Assembly (NCBI GenBank): GCA_964562015.1
Contig: CAZLRH010000002.1
Span: 310,001-374,000, forward strand
Source of the DNA: CAZLRH01 sp964562015
GTDB taxonomy: Bacteria > Verrucomicrobiota > Verrucomicrobiia > Opitutales > JABDGR01
Direction: 5' to 3'
DNA: 64,000 bases
Part shown: piece after piece, positions 49,248 to 58,718 of the stretch
How the letters are laid out: every line of letters begins with the position of its first letter
Numbering within the stretch: position 1 is the first letter of the stretch
The notes under the pieces: generated by a model
The model's database searches: none
Seen by the model: only the letters and a program-made list of their open reading frames with translations
What the model was told of the DNA's origin: nothing
Made by a program: the position numbers and the translations under genes

Positions 49248-52034
49248 ATGCCCGCCCGCCCCCCGAAGCGCATCTATCGCGCCAGCGCGTTGGAATCATG
49301 GTTCCAGCGCCTGACGGTGGCTTGGGAAGAAAGCTTCACCGCGGCGGTGCTCGAACAGGGGCGCGCCTGGTATCGCGACGGTTGCGTGCGGGAAATTGAA
49401 TTGAGCGAGACGGACGCCATCATTCATGCCAAAGTCGCTGAGCATGAGGGCTATGTCGTTCTGGAATGGCCGGAGGGCCGGCTGCATGTGCGGGCGTCAT
49501 CGGCGGGAGTTGAGGAAGGCCAGGCCCTGGCCGTGGCGGGTTTGTACGAAATCGAGGAACTGGTGGCTGAAGAAGCTTCGCCCCTGCCGCCCGACCGCCG
49601 CCGCGCCGCCGAAGGCAACGGTCATGCCCCTGCGGCCGCCGAAATCAGCAAATTTTCCAAAACTCCCGCGGGTAAAAACCAAGTGGCCGCCGCGGGGTCG
49701 AAAGGCACTCCTGCGGCTGCGGCGGCGAATGCCTCGCCCAATGCGCGCCACCTCTTGCTGGCGCTGACCGTCAACGACCTCGGACTCGTATGCCATGCTT
49801 TTTGGGGGCGTGGCAAAACGGCGGAACGGCTGCCGGCGCTGGGCAAGCCCGCCGAGGGCCAGGAACTGGGCGGCCCCGAGCGCGAGAAAATGATCCGGCT
49901 GGCGAGCCTCGCGCGCCGCGCGGGTTTTCATTTCAACAGCGCCCACGGTTGCTACGCGCTCGACGAGTGGGACCGCGCACCGGGCTTTTTGCGGACAGAT
50001 CTAAAAACCTGGCAGACGCATTTCACCGTCGAGGTCGAGCCCTCCGTGCATGCGCTTTCGCGCGGCTTGCGGGAGACGGAATTGACAGGGCGCGCGGTGG
50101 CCAAAGGCCGCGGCCGGCTGGCGTTTCATTGGGACTTGCGCGTGGGCGACGAATGGCTGACCCCCGAAGAAGCGCGGCGCTTGCTGCGGCATGGGCCGGG
50201 CACGAATTTCCTGCCGGGGCGCGGCCTCGTGCGGCTGCCGACGGACCAGGCGGAATTGCTGGCGGATTGGCAACGCGTGGTGGACCGCCGCCTTTCCGGA
50301 GACCTGCCGAATTACATGCTGCTGTCGCTCTTTGCGCGCGAAGGCCGGCATGTGCAGGTGAGCCCGGAATTGCAGGCGTGGCGCGACAAGTTGTTCAGCC
50401 CCGATTGGTCGGTGGACGGCTTGCCGACATTTTTGCGGCCGTATCAAGGCCAGGGCGTAAAATGGCTGCGGCACTTGTGCGAATGCGGGTGCCACGGCCT
50501 GCTCGCCGACGAAATGGGCCTGGGCAAAACCGTGCAGGTGCTCAGTTTGTTTGCCATCCAACCGATGGGCGACAAGCCGAATTTGATTGTGTGCCCGGCG
50601 AGCGTGGTGCCGGTGTGGCGCCATGAAGTGGCCCGCTTTTTCCCGCAGTGGACCGTCGAGGTGCTGAAGGCGGGCCATGATTTCGCCCACCACAAGGGTC
50701 CGCACTTGTGGATCGCCAGCTACACGCAGTTGCGCCGTCACAAGGCCATTTTGGACAAGGTGGAATTCGGCTATGCGGTGCTGGATGAGGCGCAATTTAT
50801 CAAAAATCCCGAGGCCAAGGCGACGCAGGCCTGCCTCACCCTGCGCGCCCGCCACCGCCTGGCACTCACCGGGACGCCGCTGGAAAACCGTCCGCTCGAT
50901 TTGTGGACGCTCTACCGCTATTTGATGCCCGGCTTGCTCGGCCCGCGCCGCGCGTTTGAAACGGATTCGCAGAAGGACCCCGCCGGCCAGCGCGACCGCT
51001 TGCGCAAGCAGATCGCACCGTTCCTGCTGCGCCGCACCAAGCGCGAAGTCGCCCGCGAATTGCCGAACAAGGTGGAAATGGAGCTGGCCTGCCCGCTCAG
51101 CGATTTGCAGCGCGAGGAATATGCCCGCCTGGCCCGCGAAGGCGTGGGCGCCCTCGGCCAGGACCTCGCCGCCGCCGCGCGCGAACGCCCCCTCACCCTG
51201 CTCACGCTGCTCACGCGCCTGCGCCAAACCTGCTGCGACCCGGCGCTGCTGCCGTGGATGTCGCCCGGCCTCGAACACAGCGGCAAACTGAACGTGCTGG
51301 GCGAAAAGCTCGACGAGGTGCTGGCGGGCGGACACAAGGTTGTCATTTTCTCGCAATTTGTATCTTTACTCCGCCGCACCCGCGCGTTGCTGGAACAGCG
51401 GTTCCCGGCCATTCCGCTATGGGAACTCACCGGGCAGACGCTCGACCGCGAAAAGCCGGTCGAGGGCTTCCAATCCGCGAGCGGCGCGGGCGTCATGCTG
51501 GTCAGCCTGCGGGCGGGCGGCACGGGCATCACGCTGCACGCGGCGGATTATGTGTTTCTCCTCGACCCGTGGTGGAACCCGGCGGTGGAAGAACAGGCCA
51601 TCGACCGCGTGCACCGGCTCGGCCAGGACCGCACGGTGTTTGTTTACCGCATGATTGCCGCGGGCACCATCGAGGAGCGCATCCAGCGGCTGAAGGCGGA
51701 AAAGCGCACGCTGTTCGACCGCGTCGTGGGCGATTTGGCGGATTTGACTGATTTCCAAAGCTTTTTCCGCTCCCTCGGAGAATTGGTGGATTTGCAGGGC
51801 GAAGCCAAGGCCGCGGCGGCGGACGCGGAACACGCCGAGCACGCCGAAGGGGCCGGGGCGCACGAAGCTGCGGCGGGCGAGGGCCTGCACCTCGAGAGTT
51901 TGATTGATGAAAACGTGCCCCATGACACCGACCACGGCCTGCCTGCGGTGGAAAGGGGAAACCCAAATGATTCGCCTGGGCCGACCGCCAAAAACGATGG
52001 CGGAGGACCCACACACCCAGCCGCTAATATGTAG
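49248..52034 (+). CDS. SNF2-family helicase
   Basis: The 928-residue protein is a Swi2/Snf2 ATPase translocase. The C-terminal two-thirds hold the motor: Walker A CHGLLADEMGLGKTVQVLSL (about 415-430), DEAQ box YAVLDEAQFIKNPEAKATQA (about 510), LTGTPLENRPLDLWTLYRYL, and the second lobe VVIFSQFVSLLRRTRAL, GVMLVSLRAGGTGITLHAAD, DRVHRLGQDRTVFVYRMIAA. Residues 1-110 look like the SWIM-linked region usual in these proteins, but the Cys-x-Cys zinc signature is missing. The last 100 residues are Ala/Glu-rich and low in complexity. It probably remodels DNA-protein complexes. Confidence 0.88.
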   Translation: MPARPPKRIYRASALESWFQRLTVAWEESFTAAVLEQGRAWYRDGCVREIELSETDAIIHAKVAEHEGYVVLEWPEGRLHVRASSAGVEEGQALAVAGLYEIEELVAEEASPLPPDRRRAAEGNGHAPAAAEISKFSKTPAGKNQVAAAGSKGTPAAAAANASPNARHLLLALTVNDLGLVCHAFWGRGKTAERLPALGKPAEGQELGGPEREKMIRLASLARRAGFHFNSAHGCYALDEWDRAPGFLRTDLKTWQTHFTVEVEPSVHALSRGLRETELTGRAVAKGRGRLAFHWDLRVGDEWLTPEEARRLLRHGPGTNFLPGRGLVRLPTDQAELLADWQRVVDRRLSGDLPNYMLLSLFAREGRHVQVSPELQAWRDKLFSPDWSVDGLPTFLRPYQGQGVKWLRHLCECGCHGLLADEMGLGKTVQVLSLFAIQPMGDKPNLIVCPASVVPVWRHEVARFFPQWTVEVLKAGHDFAHHKGPHLWIASYTQLRRHKAILDKVEFGYAVLDEAQFIKNPEAKATQACLTLRARHRLALTGTPLENRPLDLWTLYRYLMPGLLGPRRAFETDSQKDPAGQRDRLRKQIAPFLLRRTKREVARELPNKVEMELACPLSDLQREEYARLAREGVGALGQDLAAAARERPLTLLTLLTRLRQTCCDPALLPWMSPGLEHSGKLNVLGEKLDEVLAGGHKVVIFSQFVSLLRRTRALLEQRFPAIPLWELTGQTLDREKPVEGFQSASGAGVMLVSLRAGGTGITLHAADYVFLLDPWWNPAVEEQAIDRVHRLGQDRTVFVYRMIAAGTIEERIQRLKAEKRTLFDRVVGDLADLTDFQSFFRSLGELVDLQGEAKAAAADAEHAEHAEGAGAHEAAAGEGLHLESLIDENVPHDTDHGLPAVERGNPNDSPGPTAKNDGGGPTHPAANM

Positions 52035-52130
52035 CACGGCGGTCAGAGGGCTTGGATACTTTCATCGTTAGCCTCGCCCTATGTGAATTGACGAGTGTAA
52101 TTAGGCTATTTTAGATTTGCTGCCTATTCC

Positions 52131-52733
52131 ATGAAAACGGAGGACTACGTGATTTGGGGGATGGCGTTTGCTTTGGTCGTTTGTATTTGGATTTTAGACT
52201 TGCGAGCCAGGCGGCGAAGACAGCAGGATTTTCAGGCAATCGCGGAACGGCTGGGCTTGACGGTTACCAAAAAAGGCAGAGGCATTTTTGCCAGCGGTGT
52301 GGTGAAGGGAAGGGCCATTCGATTTTCACAATATGGCACCATTGCCCCGGGCAAAGGCGGAATTGCGGATTGGATAGAGTTGGAAATACAGACCCCAGTA
52401 AATGGATTCACATTTCAAATTCGAGAAAAAGAACTTGGTCGGATTTTGCTGAATGGACTTGGAAAAAGTGATCTTACCACCGGCGATCTTGACTTCGATA
52501 AGCGCTGGCAAATTAAGACTAACAGGCCAGAACTCCTGAGAAAAATGTTGGTGCCTGAATTGCGCCAGCTAGTGGATGCTGCCACAGCGGCGAGCCGCTG
52601 GGGAGAATTTTTCCTGGAGCATGGCCGGGTTCATTACCGGGAGCAACGCGATCTGGATGGCCCCGATGTGGAGTCGCGCTTTGATGGTCTAGTGAAAATG
52701 ATGACTGAGTTCGCCGGTTCCATTGAAGGGTAG
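52131..52733 (+). CDS. Membrane-anchored hypothetical protein
   Basis: The 200-residue protein has an N-terminal transmembrane helix (VIWGMAFALVVCIWILDL) then a basic turn. The soluble part mixes beta strands and helices (FQAIAERLGLTVTKKGRGIF, WIELEIQTPVNGFTFQIREK, YREQRDLDGPDVESRFDGLV). I recognise no domain. GC is lower than in flanking genes. It sits between the SNF2 gene and pstS without clear linkage. Confidence 0.6.
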   Translation: MKTEDYVIWGMAFALVVCIWILDLRARRRRQQDFQAIAERLGLTVTKKGRGIFASGVVKGRAIRFSQYGTIAPGKGGIADWIELEIQTPVNGFTFQIREKELGRILLNGLGKSDLTTGDLDFDKRWQIKTNRPELLRKMLVPELRQLVDAATAASRWGEFFLEHGRVHYREQRDLDGPDVESRFDGLVKMMTEFAGSIEG

Positions 52734-52880
52734 CAGATTTGTCCGAATTTGGCCTGATATTGCCCCTAAGTCACTCTTTCGACACGGGATTGTAACATAC
52801 CCCACCTAAGATGGCCCAAGTCGCGGGACGGCTGGGCGGTGATCGTCCAACCCCGTGCAAATTCACCAAACATTCCACTT

Positions 52881-53885
52881 ATGAAAAAGCTCATAGCAAC
52901 CGGCCTCCTCGGCCTTCTCACCCTCTCCGGTGCTTCGGCCCAGACGCTTATCAACGGTGCGGGCGCGACGTTCCCCTACCCCATCTACTCGAAATGGTTT
53001 GATGCCTATTCGAAAGTGGATACTTCCGTCCAATTCAACTACCAGTCCATTGGTTCTGGCGGTGGACAGCAGCAGATTTTGGCTGGCACAGTGGATTTTG
53101 GCGCCTCAGACGGCCCCATGACGGACGAAAACCTTGCCAAGGCCCCGAGCAAGCTCCTGCATATTCCTACCGTCGCCGGAGCAGATGTTGTGACCTATAA
53201 TATCCCGGGCGTTACCACCCTGAAGCTTGATGGCCCGACGCTCGCCAACATCTTCCTTGGCAAAATCACCAAGTGGAACGATCCGGCGATTGTCGCCCAG
53301 AATTCCGGCTTAAAGCTGCCTGACCAGGACATCGTCGTGGTTCACCGCTCCGACGGTAGCGGCACTACTTACATCTTTGTGGATTACCTTTCGAACGTCA
53401 GCCCAGAATGGAAAACCAAGGTCGGCACAGCCACCTCCGTCAATTGGCCCGTTGGGTTGGGCGGCAAAGGTAATGAAGGTGTAGCTGGCCAGGTGAAACA
53501 GACTCCCGGCTCCATCGGTTACATTGAGTTGATCTACGCCGTGCAGAATAAACTGCCTTTTGCCGATATGAAGAACGTCGCGGGCAAATATGTCACCGCC
53601 TCGATTGCCTCCATCACGGCCGCGATGGCCACCGCGACGATTCCCGACGATTACCGCTTCTCGATGGTCAACGCCCCCGGCGATGCTTCATACCCGATTT
53701 CCGGCTGCACCTGGCTGCTTGTCTACCAGCAGCAAAAGGATCCGGTGAAGGGCAAGAAGCTCGTTGAATTCCTCAAGTGGGCCTACAGCGACGGAGAGAA
53801 AATGGCCGTCACCCTCAACTACGCACCGCTGCCGGATAGTGTGGTCAAACGCGTGCTGGCGACGGTCAACACTATCAAATACTAA
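52881..53885 (+). CDS. pstS: Phosphate ABC transporter substrate-binding protein
   Basis: PstS binds phosphate in the periplasm and hands it to PstCA. The 334-residue protein has a signal peptide (MKKLIATGLLGLLTLSGASA) and the family sequences INGAGATFPYPIYSKWFDAY, FNYQSIGSGGGQQQILAGTV, DFGASDGPMTDENLAKAP and VVHRSDGSGTTYIFVDYLS, the SDGSG loop being part of the phosphate site. ATG 52881 fits the signal. It is the first gene of pstSCAB-phoU. No clear PHO box is visible upstream. A terminator-like hairpin directly after it should make it more abundant than pstC. Confidence 0.96.
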   Translation: MKKLIATGLLGLLTLSGASAQTLINGAGATFPYPIYSKWFDAYSKVDTSVQFNYQSIGSGGGQQQILAGTVDFGASDGPMTDENLAKAPSKLLHIPTVAGADVVTYNIPGVTTLKLDGPTLANIFLGKITKWNDPAIVAQNSGLKLPDQDIVVVHRSDGSGTTYIFVDYLSNVSPEWKTKVGTATSVNWPVGLGGKGNEGVAGQVKQTPGSIGYIELIYAVQNKLPFADMKNVAGKYVTASIASITAAMATATIPDDYRFSMVNAPGDASYPISGCTWLLVYQQQKDPVKGKKLVEFLKWAYSDGEKMAVTLNYAPLPDSVVKRVLATVNTIKY

Positions 53886-53927
53886 ACATTCGCATAGACC
53901 TGGTTTTCTTCGCCATATAATACAGGA

Positions 53928-53975
53928 ACCGGGCGGAAAGTCCCATCCTCTCCGCCCGGTTTTTGTTTCTTTTCT
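53928..53975 (+). terminator. Terminator-like hairpin between pstS and pstC
   Basis: ACCGGGCGGA (53928-53937) pairs perfectly with TCCGCCCGGT (53951-53960); the loop is 13 bases, followed by TTTTGTTTCTTTT. It lies 43 bases after the pstS stop and 22 bases before the pstC start, so partial termination would lower the membrane genes relative to the binding protein. Confidence 0.75.
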
Positions 53976-53982
53976 AAACTCC

Positions 53983-54954
53983 ATGAGCACGATGACAGCT
54001 GAAGCCCATCCCGCCGGAGTAGGGGACTTGCCCAAACCATCGCGTTGGGGCAATCGCTTGTTTGAGGGTCTTACGCTCCTCGCCGCCATCACCATCGGAC
54101 TGCTTTTCCTGCTGGTAGCTTTCATTTTGATCAGTGGTTCGCATCTTTCCATTGCCAAATTTGGCTGGCACTTTTTAACAACGTCAACGTGGGATCCGGT
54201 AGCTGATCAATATGGGGCTCTACCCTTCATTTACGGCACCATTGTTTCGGCCACAATTGGGTTGGTTATCGCCGTGCCCCTGAGCATCGGCACCGCCGTA
54301 TTCCTGACCGATCTCGCGCCGCTTTGGCTGCGCCAGCCACTTTCTTCCATCATCGAAATGCTGGCTGCTGTGCCGAGTGTGATCTGGGGCCTGTGGGGTG
54401 TTTTTGTGATGGTACCCTGGCTGCGCGACAACCTGTTTCCTTTTTTAAAAAAATACTTGGGCTTTCTCCCGCTTTTCACGGGTCCGATCTATGGTGTTAG
54501 CATGCTCGCGGCGGGCATCATTGTGGCGATTATGATTCTGCCCATCGTCACCTCCGTTTCGCGCGAAATTTTGCGGTCGGTGCCGGATTTGCAGCGCGAG
54601 GCTGCCTACGGTCTCGGCGCGACGCGCTGGGAAGTCACCCGTATCGCGGTGCTCAGCTACGCCCGTCGGGGATTGATGGGCGCAGCCGTGCTCGGCCTAG
54701 GGCGCGCCTTGGGCGAAACGATGGCCGTCACGATGGTCATCGGCAATCGTCCGGAGATTTCCAAATCATTGTTTGCGCCTGGCTATACCTTGGCGAGCGT
54801 CATTGCCAACGAGTTCACCGAAGCCACCGGTCAAATGTATCTGCAAGCTCTTTTTGAAATCGGCCTGGTTCTCCTCGGTGTGACCATTGTCGTCAACATC
54901 GCTGCGATCTTGCTCATCAAAACCATTACCAACCCCGGCAGTCGCCGCACCTGA
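53983..54954 (+). CDS. pstC: Phosphate ABC transporter permease PstC
   Basis: PstC is one of the two membrane subunits. The 323-residue protein (ATG 53983) has about six helices, starting FEGLTLLAAITIGLLFLLVA. The cytosolic EAA loop, which docks the ATPase, reads DLQREAAYGLGATRWEVTRI. The family signature IEMLAAVPSVIWGLWGVFV is present. The first 23 residues are a soluble Pro-rich tail. The stop is 11 bases before pstA, so they are tightly linked. There is no Shine-Dalgarno. Confidence 0.95.
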   Translation: MSTMTAEAHPAGVGDLPKPSRWGNRLFEGLTLLAAITIGLLFLLVAFILISGSHLSIAKFGWHFLTTSTWDPVADQYGALPFIYGTIVSATIGLVIAVPLSIGTAVFLTDLAPLWLRQPLSSIIEMLAAVPSVIWGLWGVFVMVPWLRDNLFPFLKKYLGFLPLFTGPIYGVSMLAAGIIVAIMILPIVTSVSREILRSVPDLQREAAYGLGATRWEVTRIAVLSYARRGLMGAAVLGLGRALGETMAVTMVIGNRPEISKSLFAPGYTLASVIANEFTEATGQMYLQALFEIGLVLLGVTIVVNIAAILLIKTITNPGSRRT

Positions 54955-54965
54955 TTCCTTTTGCT

Positions 54966-55808
54966 ATGTCTGTCCGTTACGATCAATATCGCAAAATCAA
55001 GAGCAACTTCATGTGCGCGCTCTCGGTAAGTTGCGCTGTGCTGGTGGTGCTGCCGCTGGTACTGGTGCTCGCACACCTTTTTCGGATGGGTTTTAGCTCC
55101 TTGAACTGGGCGTTTTTTACCCAATCGCCCAAGCCTGTGGGTGAGGATGGCGGCGGGATGGCCAATGCTATCGTCGGCAGTATCGAATTGATGGGTTTAG
55201 CCCTACTTTTGGGCGTGCCCATTGGCCTGCTCGGCGGGGTCTATCTTTCTGAATACGGCTCGGATAAAATCAATTCCTGGATTCGCTTTGGGGCCGACGT
55301 GCTTAACGGCGTACCCTCCATCGTCTGGGGCATGGTAGCCTATGCCTTGGCGGTGGTGCCTATGAAAACATTTTCAGCTTTCTCGGGCGGTTTAGCGTTG
55401 AGCTTCATCATGATCCCGCTCGTGCTGCGCACCACCGAGGAAGTCCTCTTGCTCGTGCCCGGTGCGTACCGCGAAGCCGGCATGGCCCTCGGCATTCCGC
55501 GCTGGAAAATCACCGTGTTCATCGTCCTGCGCACGGCCTCCAAGGGCCTCGTGACAGGCGTGCTCCTCGCGCTCGGGCGCATTGCGGGTGAAACTGCACC
55601 TTTGCTCTTTACCGCCTTTGGCAACCGCTTTTGGAACCACAACCTCGCGCAGCCTATTGCTGCTCTCCCGCTCCAAATCTTCAGCTACGCCATTTCCCCC
55701 TATGACGACTGGCACCGCCAGGCGTGGGCTGGGGCGCTGGTGCTTGTGTTGCTGGTTTTTGCCTTGAGCGCGGGCGTCCGCATTTTCTCGGCTGGCAAAA
55801 AGACCTGA
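54966..55808 (+). CDS. pstA: Phosphate ABC transporter permease PstA
   Basis: PstA pairs with PstC to form the channel. The 280-residue protein shows a short basic start, six hydrophobic segments (CALSVSCAVLVVLPLVLVLA, IELMGLALLLGVPIGLLGGV, ALSFIMIPLVLRTTEEVLLL) and the EAA loop VPGAYREAGMALGIPRWKIT. The GADVLNGVPSIVWGMVAYAL segment is a family marker. pstB follows after 8 bases. Confidence 0.95.
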   Translation: MSVRYDQYRKIKSNFMCALSVSCAVLVVLPLVLVLAHLFRMGFSSLNWAFFTQSPKPVGEDGGGMANAIVGSIELMGLALLLGVPIGLLGGVYLSEYGSDKINSWIRFGADVLNGVPSIVWGMVAYALAVVPMKTFSAFSGGLALSFIMIPLVLRTTEEVLLLVPGAYREAGMALGIPRWKITVFIVLRTASKGLVTGVLLALGRIAGETAPLLFTAFGNRFWNHNLAQPIAALPLQIFSYAISPYDDWHRQAWAGALVLVLLVFALSAGVRIFSAGKKT

Positions 55809-55816
55809 CTCCGACC

Positions 55817-56710
55817 ATGAATACTCTCAGCACCACTGCGAAACCACCCATGAGCGCCCAGGACAAACCCGGACTTGACCCCGTGCCGCCTTCGCACCCG
55901 GCCAAAATCATGCCGGGCGCCCAAGCCCCCGCGCCGGTGCCGGTCGAGCAGCCCGAGGTGGCCTTCGACATCCGCGACTTGTGCATTTTCTACGGCACGC
56001 ACATGGCGGTGAAAAACGTGACGGTGCAGTTGCACAGCAAACATGTGACCTCGTTGATTGGCCCCTCCGGTTGTGGCAAGACCACCTTCCTGCGCACCCT
56101 CAACCGCATGCACGAGCTGACGCCCGGCGCCCACCACACGGGCTCCATCCTCATGCACGGCCAGGACCTTTATCATGCGGACATGGATCCGACGGTCGTG
56201 CGCCGCCGCGTGGGCATGGTGTTTCAGAAATCGAATCCCTTTCCCACCATGACCATCGCGGAAAACGTGCTGGTCGGCCTGCGTTTGAACGGCGTGCGCG
56301 ACAAGGTTTTCCTGGCCCGCCGCCTCGAAGAATCGCTCAAAATGGCGGCCTTGTGGGACGAGGTGAAGGACGTCCTCCACCGCCCGGGCACCAGCCTTTC
56401 CGGCGGCCAGCAGCAGCGCCTGTGCATCGCCCGCGCCATCGCCAACCGCCCCGAGATTTTGCTCATGGACGAACCGTGCTCGGCCTTGGATCCCATCGCC
56501 ACCGGCAAGGTCGAGGAGCTCATCCACGAATTGTCCAACGAGTACACCATCGTCATCGTCACGCACAACATGCAGCAGGCGGCCCGCGTGTCGGACAAAA
56601 CCGCCTTCTTCTACATGGGCAAGCTCATCGAATACGGTGACACCGAGCAAATTTTCATGAAGCCCAAAGACGCGCAGACGGAAGCCTACGTGTCGGGCCG
56701 CTTCGGTTAA
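55817..56710 (+). CDS. pstB: Phosphate ABC transporter ATP-binding protein PstB
   Basis: PstB is the ATPase of the transporter. The 297-residue protein has the Walker A SLIGPSGCGKTTFLRTLNRM, Q-loop VGMVFQKSNPFPTMTIAENV, ABC signature GTSLSGGQQQRLCIARAIAN, Walker B EILLMDEPCSALDP and the switch His in VIVTHNMQQAARVSD. The N-terminal 50 residues (Pro/Ala-rich: PPSHPAKIMPGAQAPAP) are longer than in E. coli (257 residues). The longer open frame upstream of ATG 55817 overlaps pstA and is rejected. Confidence 0.95.
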   Translation: MNTLSTTAKPPMSAQDKPGLDPVPPSHPAKIMPGAQAPAPVPVEQPEVAFDIRDLCIFYGTHMAVKNVTVQLHSKHVTSLIGPSGCGKTTFLRTLNRMHELTPGAHHTGSILMHGQDLYHADMDPTVVRRRVGMVFQKSNPFPTMTIAENVLVGLRLNGVRDKVFLARRLEESLKMAALWDEVKDVLHRPGTSLSGGQQQRLCIARAIANRPEILLMDEPCSALDPIATGKVEELIHELSNEYTIVIVTHNMQQAARVSDKTAFFYMGKLIEYGDTEQIFMKPKDAQTEAYVSGRFG

Positions 56711-56798
56711 AATTTCTCCAAGGACAAGAAGTGCAGAATGATGAATCCAACGGTACAACGAAATTTTCTTCGTCATCACTCACGTATTTCAGGTTTTA

Positions 56799-56838
56799 TC
56801 TTCCACCTTCTACCTCCTACCTTCCACCTTCTTTTCTC
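56799..56838 (+). repeat. TTCCACCTTCTACC tandem-repeat leader before phoU
   Basis: TCTTCCACCTTCTACCTCC / TACCTTCCACCTTC units end about 6 bases before the phoU ATG. This is the complement family of the AGTTGGAAG repeats at 11858 and 40399. Confidence 0.6.
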
Positions 56839-56844
56839 ATTTCC

Positions 56845-57519
56845 ATGAAACGCTATTTTCACCACGAACTCGAAGAACTGCGCAAGCACCTCATCCTGAT
56901 GGGCGAGCGGACCATTGATTCCGTGCGCCTCGCGGTGCAGGCCCTCGTGAGCGAGGATGTCTCCACCGCCGGGCAGGTGATTGCGCTGGACGACGAGATC
57001 GACCGCCTCGAAGTGCTGATTGACGCCGAGTGCGTGCGCTACATCACGCTGCGGGCGCCCGTGGCCCACGACGTGCGGCTTGTCACCGTCGCCATGAAAG
57101 CCAGCCACGAACTCGAGCGTTCCGGCGACGAAGCCACGGCCATCGCCAAGCGCGTGCGCAAGCTCGCCGAGGCCGGCAAGATCGAGGAGTTTTGCCACAT
57201 TCCGCGCATGGCCGACCTGGCCCTCGACATGTTGCGCGACGCCATGGACTCCTTCATCACCGAGGACTTTGACAAGGCCTCGACCGTCCCCCGCCGCGAC
57301 AAGGAAGTGGACGACTTGAACCGCGAGAACTACGTGCAGTTGACGGATCGGATTTCGTCGCAGTCCGGCGGAACGACTTCCACCATCGAACTTATTTTCA
57401 TTTCCAAGTCGCTGGAACGCATCGCCGATCACGCCACCAACCTGGCCGAAGAAGTCATCTTCATGCTCAAGGGCGAAGACGTGCGCCACACCCCGGAAGT
57501 CAAGCGCACGGCGATGTAG
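56845..57519 (+). CDS. phoU: Phosphate transport regulator PhoU
   Basis: PhoU links Pst transporter status to the PhoR-PhoB system and restrains phosphate uptake. The 224-residue protein has the two three-helix bundles of the family: DEEIDRLEV-type metal motif seen in VIALDDEIDRLEVLIDAECV, RAPVAHDVRLVTVAMKASHE, LERSGDEATAIAKRVRKLAE; second half VPRRDKEVDDLNRENYVQLT and SKSLERIADHATNLAEEVIF. It ends the pst operon. No phoB/phoR is in the window. ATG 56845 is chosen over 56731. Confidence 0.94.
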   Translation: MKRYFHHELEELRKHLILMGERTIDSVRLAVQALVSEDVSTAGQVIALDDEIDRLEVLIDAECVRYITLRAPVAHDVRLVTVAMKASHELERSGDEATAIAKRVRKLAEAGKIEEFCHIPRMADLALDMLRDAMDSFITEDFDKASTVPRRDKEVDDLNRENYVQLTDRISSQSGGTTSTIELIFISKSLERIADHATNLAEEVIFMLKGEDVRHTPEVKRTAM

Positions 57520-57576
57520 TCGCTGTTCGCCGGGGCCTTCCTCCGCCACTGTTTCCCTTCAGCCCATCGGCTGAAA

Positions 57577-58425
57577 TTAGTGCATCTTGGTCAGCGTGAA
57601 GGTGCCCGTGGTGGCATCCTTGCCCGTACCACCGCGCGACCAGGTGCCCTTGAATTGGCCGCCGCTGTAATTGCCCGACATCTGAATGTGGGCGGAACTG
57701 CTGGAAACGGAGAACGTGGCGCCCGTAACCTTGTTGCCGGTGACGATGGCGGTCGCATGGCCGGCGACTTTTCGGAGGTCGGGACCTTGGCGGATGGCAC
57801 CGATAACGCTACCGGTAATGTCCACGAGAAAATAGGCGGTGGCTTTGTTGGACATGGGCCCGGTATAAAATCCGCCCATGGGGAGATAATGCACCCCTTG
57901 GAAGGTGTCCGTGGCCGACGGTATCCGCAATCCTCCAATTTCCTCACCTTTTTGCTGATCGGAAAAGAAATGGACGGCCAAGTCTTTGCTTTTGATTAGC
58001 CAGGTTTCATGCAAACCGCCACCTTCAAAATAAACCTTCATCTTGCCTTTGCCTGAAAGGTTGACGGAGCCCGAAATGCGAAACGCGCGGTTGGCTACCC
58101 AATAAATCCCACGGCCCTTGATAACGCCCTCGGAATCCACATGAAAATTGGCCCCTCCCACTACTTGCGCATCCTTGCCCGTTTGAACGCTGATGCGGGT
58201 GGCAAATATAGCATATGCATAATCACCCTCATACGGATTGGCCGGATGGCCGGAAGGATTGTCACCCACCGGATTCGGTGCGGTTACTCCCTTCGGTATG
58301 GTAAAACGATTCAGCCTAAAGGTGCTATTTCCCGTCCCGCCGCCGGCAGAGACAATGTTCTGCGCCAGCGCGGGCACGGCGGTGGCGACCAAGGCGAGGA
58401 AAATCACGGACAGCAAGCGTTTCAT
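57577..58425 (-). CDS. Exported hypothetical protein
   Basis: The 282-residue protein from ATG 58425 has a Sec signal (MKRLLSVIFLALVATAVPAL, cleavage after ALAQ). The mature domain is beta-rich and Gly/Ser/Thr-heavy (FRLNRFTIPKGVTAPNPVGD, ISGSVNLSGKGKMKVYFEGG, GNKVTGATFSVSSSSAHIQM). It ends TTGTFTLTKMH. No family is recognised; it could be a surface or matrix protein. It is convergent with phoU and divergent from hrpB. Confidence 0.65.
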   Translation of the reverse strand: MKRLLSVIFLALVATAVPALAQNIVSAGGGTGNSTFRLNRFTIPKGVTAPNPVGDNPSGHPANPYEGDYAYAIFATRISVQTGKDAQVVGGANFHVDSEGVIKGRGIYWVANRAFRISGSVNLSGKGKMKVYFEGGGLHETWLIKSKDLAVHFFSDQQKGEEIGGLRIPSATDTFQGVHYLPMGGFYTGPMSNKATAYFLVDITGSVIGAIRQGPDLRKVAGHATAIVTGNKVTGATFSVSSSSAHIQMSGNYSGGQFKGTWSRGGTGKDATTGTFTLTKMH

Positions 58426-58718
58426 GGGCGGGGCTTGGGGGTGTGGGGTGGAGGAAAGGTGGAGAGTGGAGTTGGGACGCCGGGTTGGCAAGCCTAAGCC
58501 GGCGAACCAGCGTCCCCATTCAACCATAAGAATAACACCACCCTGCTTTTATTTCAACAATATCGCCGGGCCAGAGTTCCCTCTTGGGGCCGTGTGTATC
58601 TCTGTGTATAGTAGAGAGTTGGCGGATGGGAAAGGGAAGGCCTTCCGCCTTTCCACCTTAAAAAGGCGAATTTGCTTCCCCCAACGGCTTGTGCCAGACG
58701 TACTTGCAAACGACTGCC

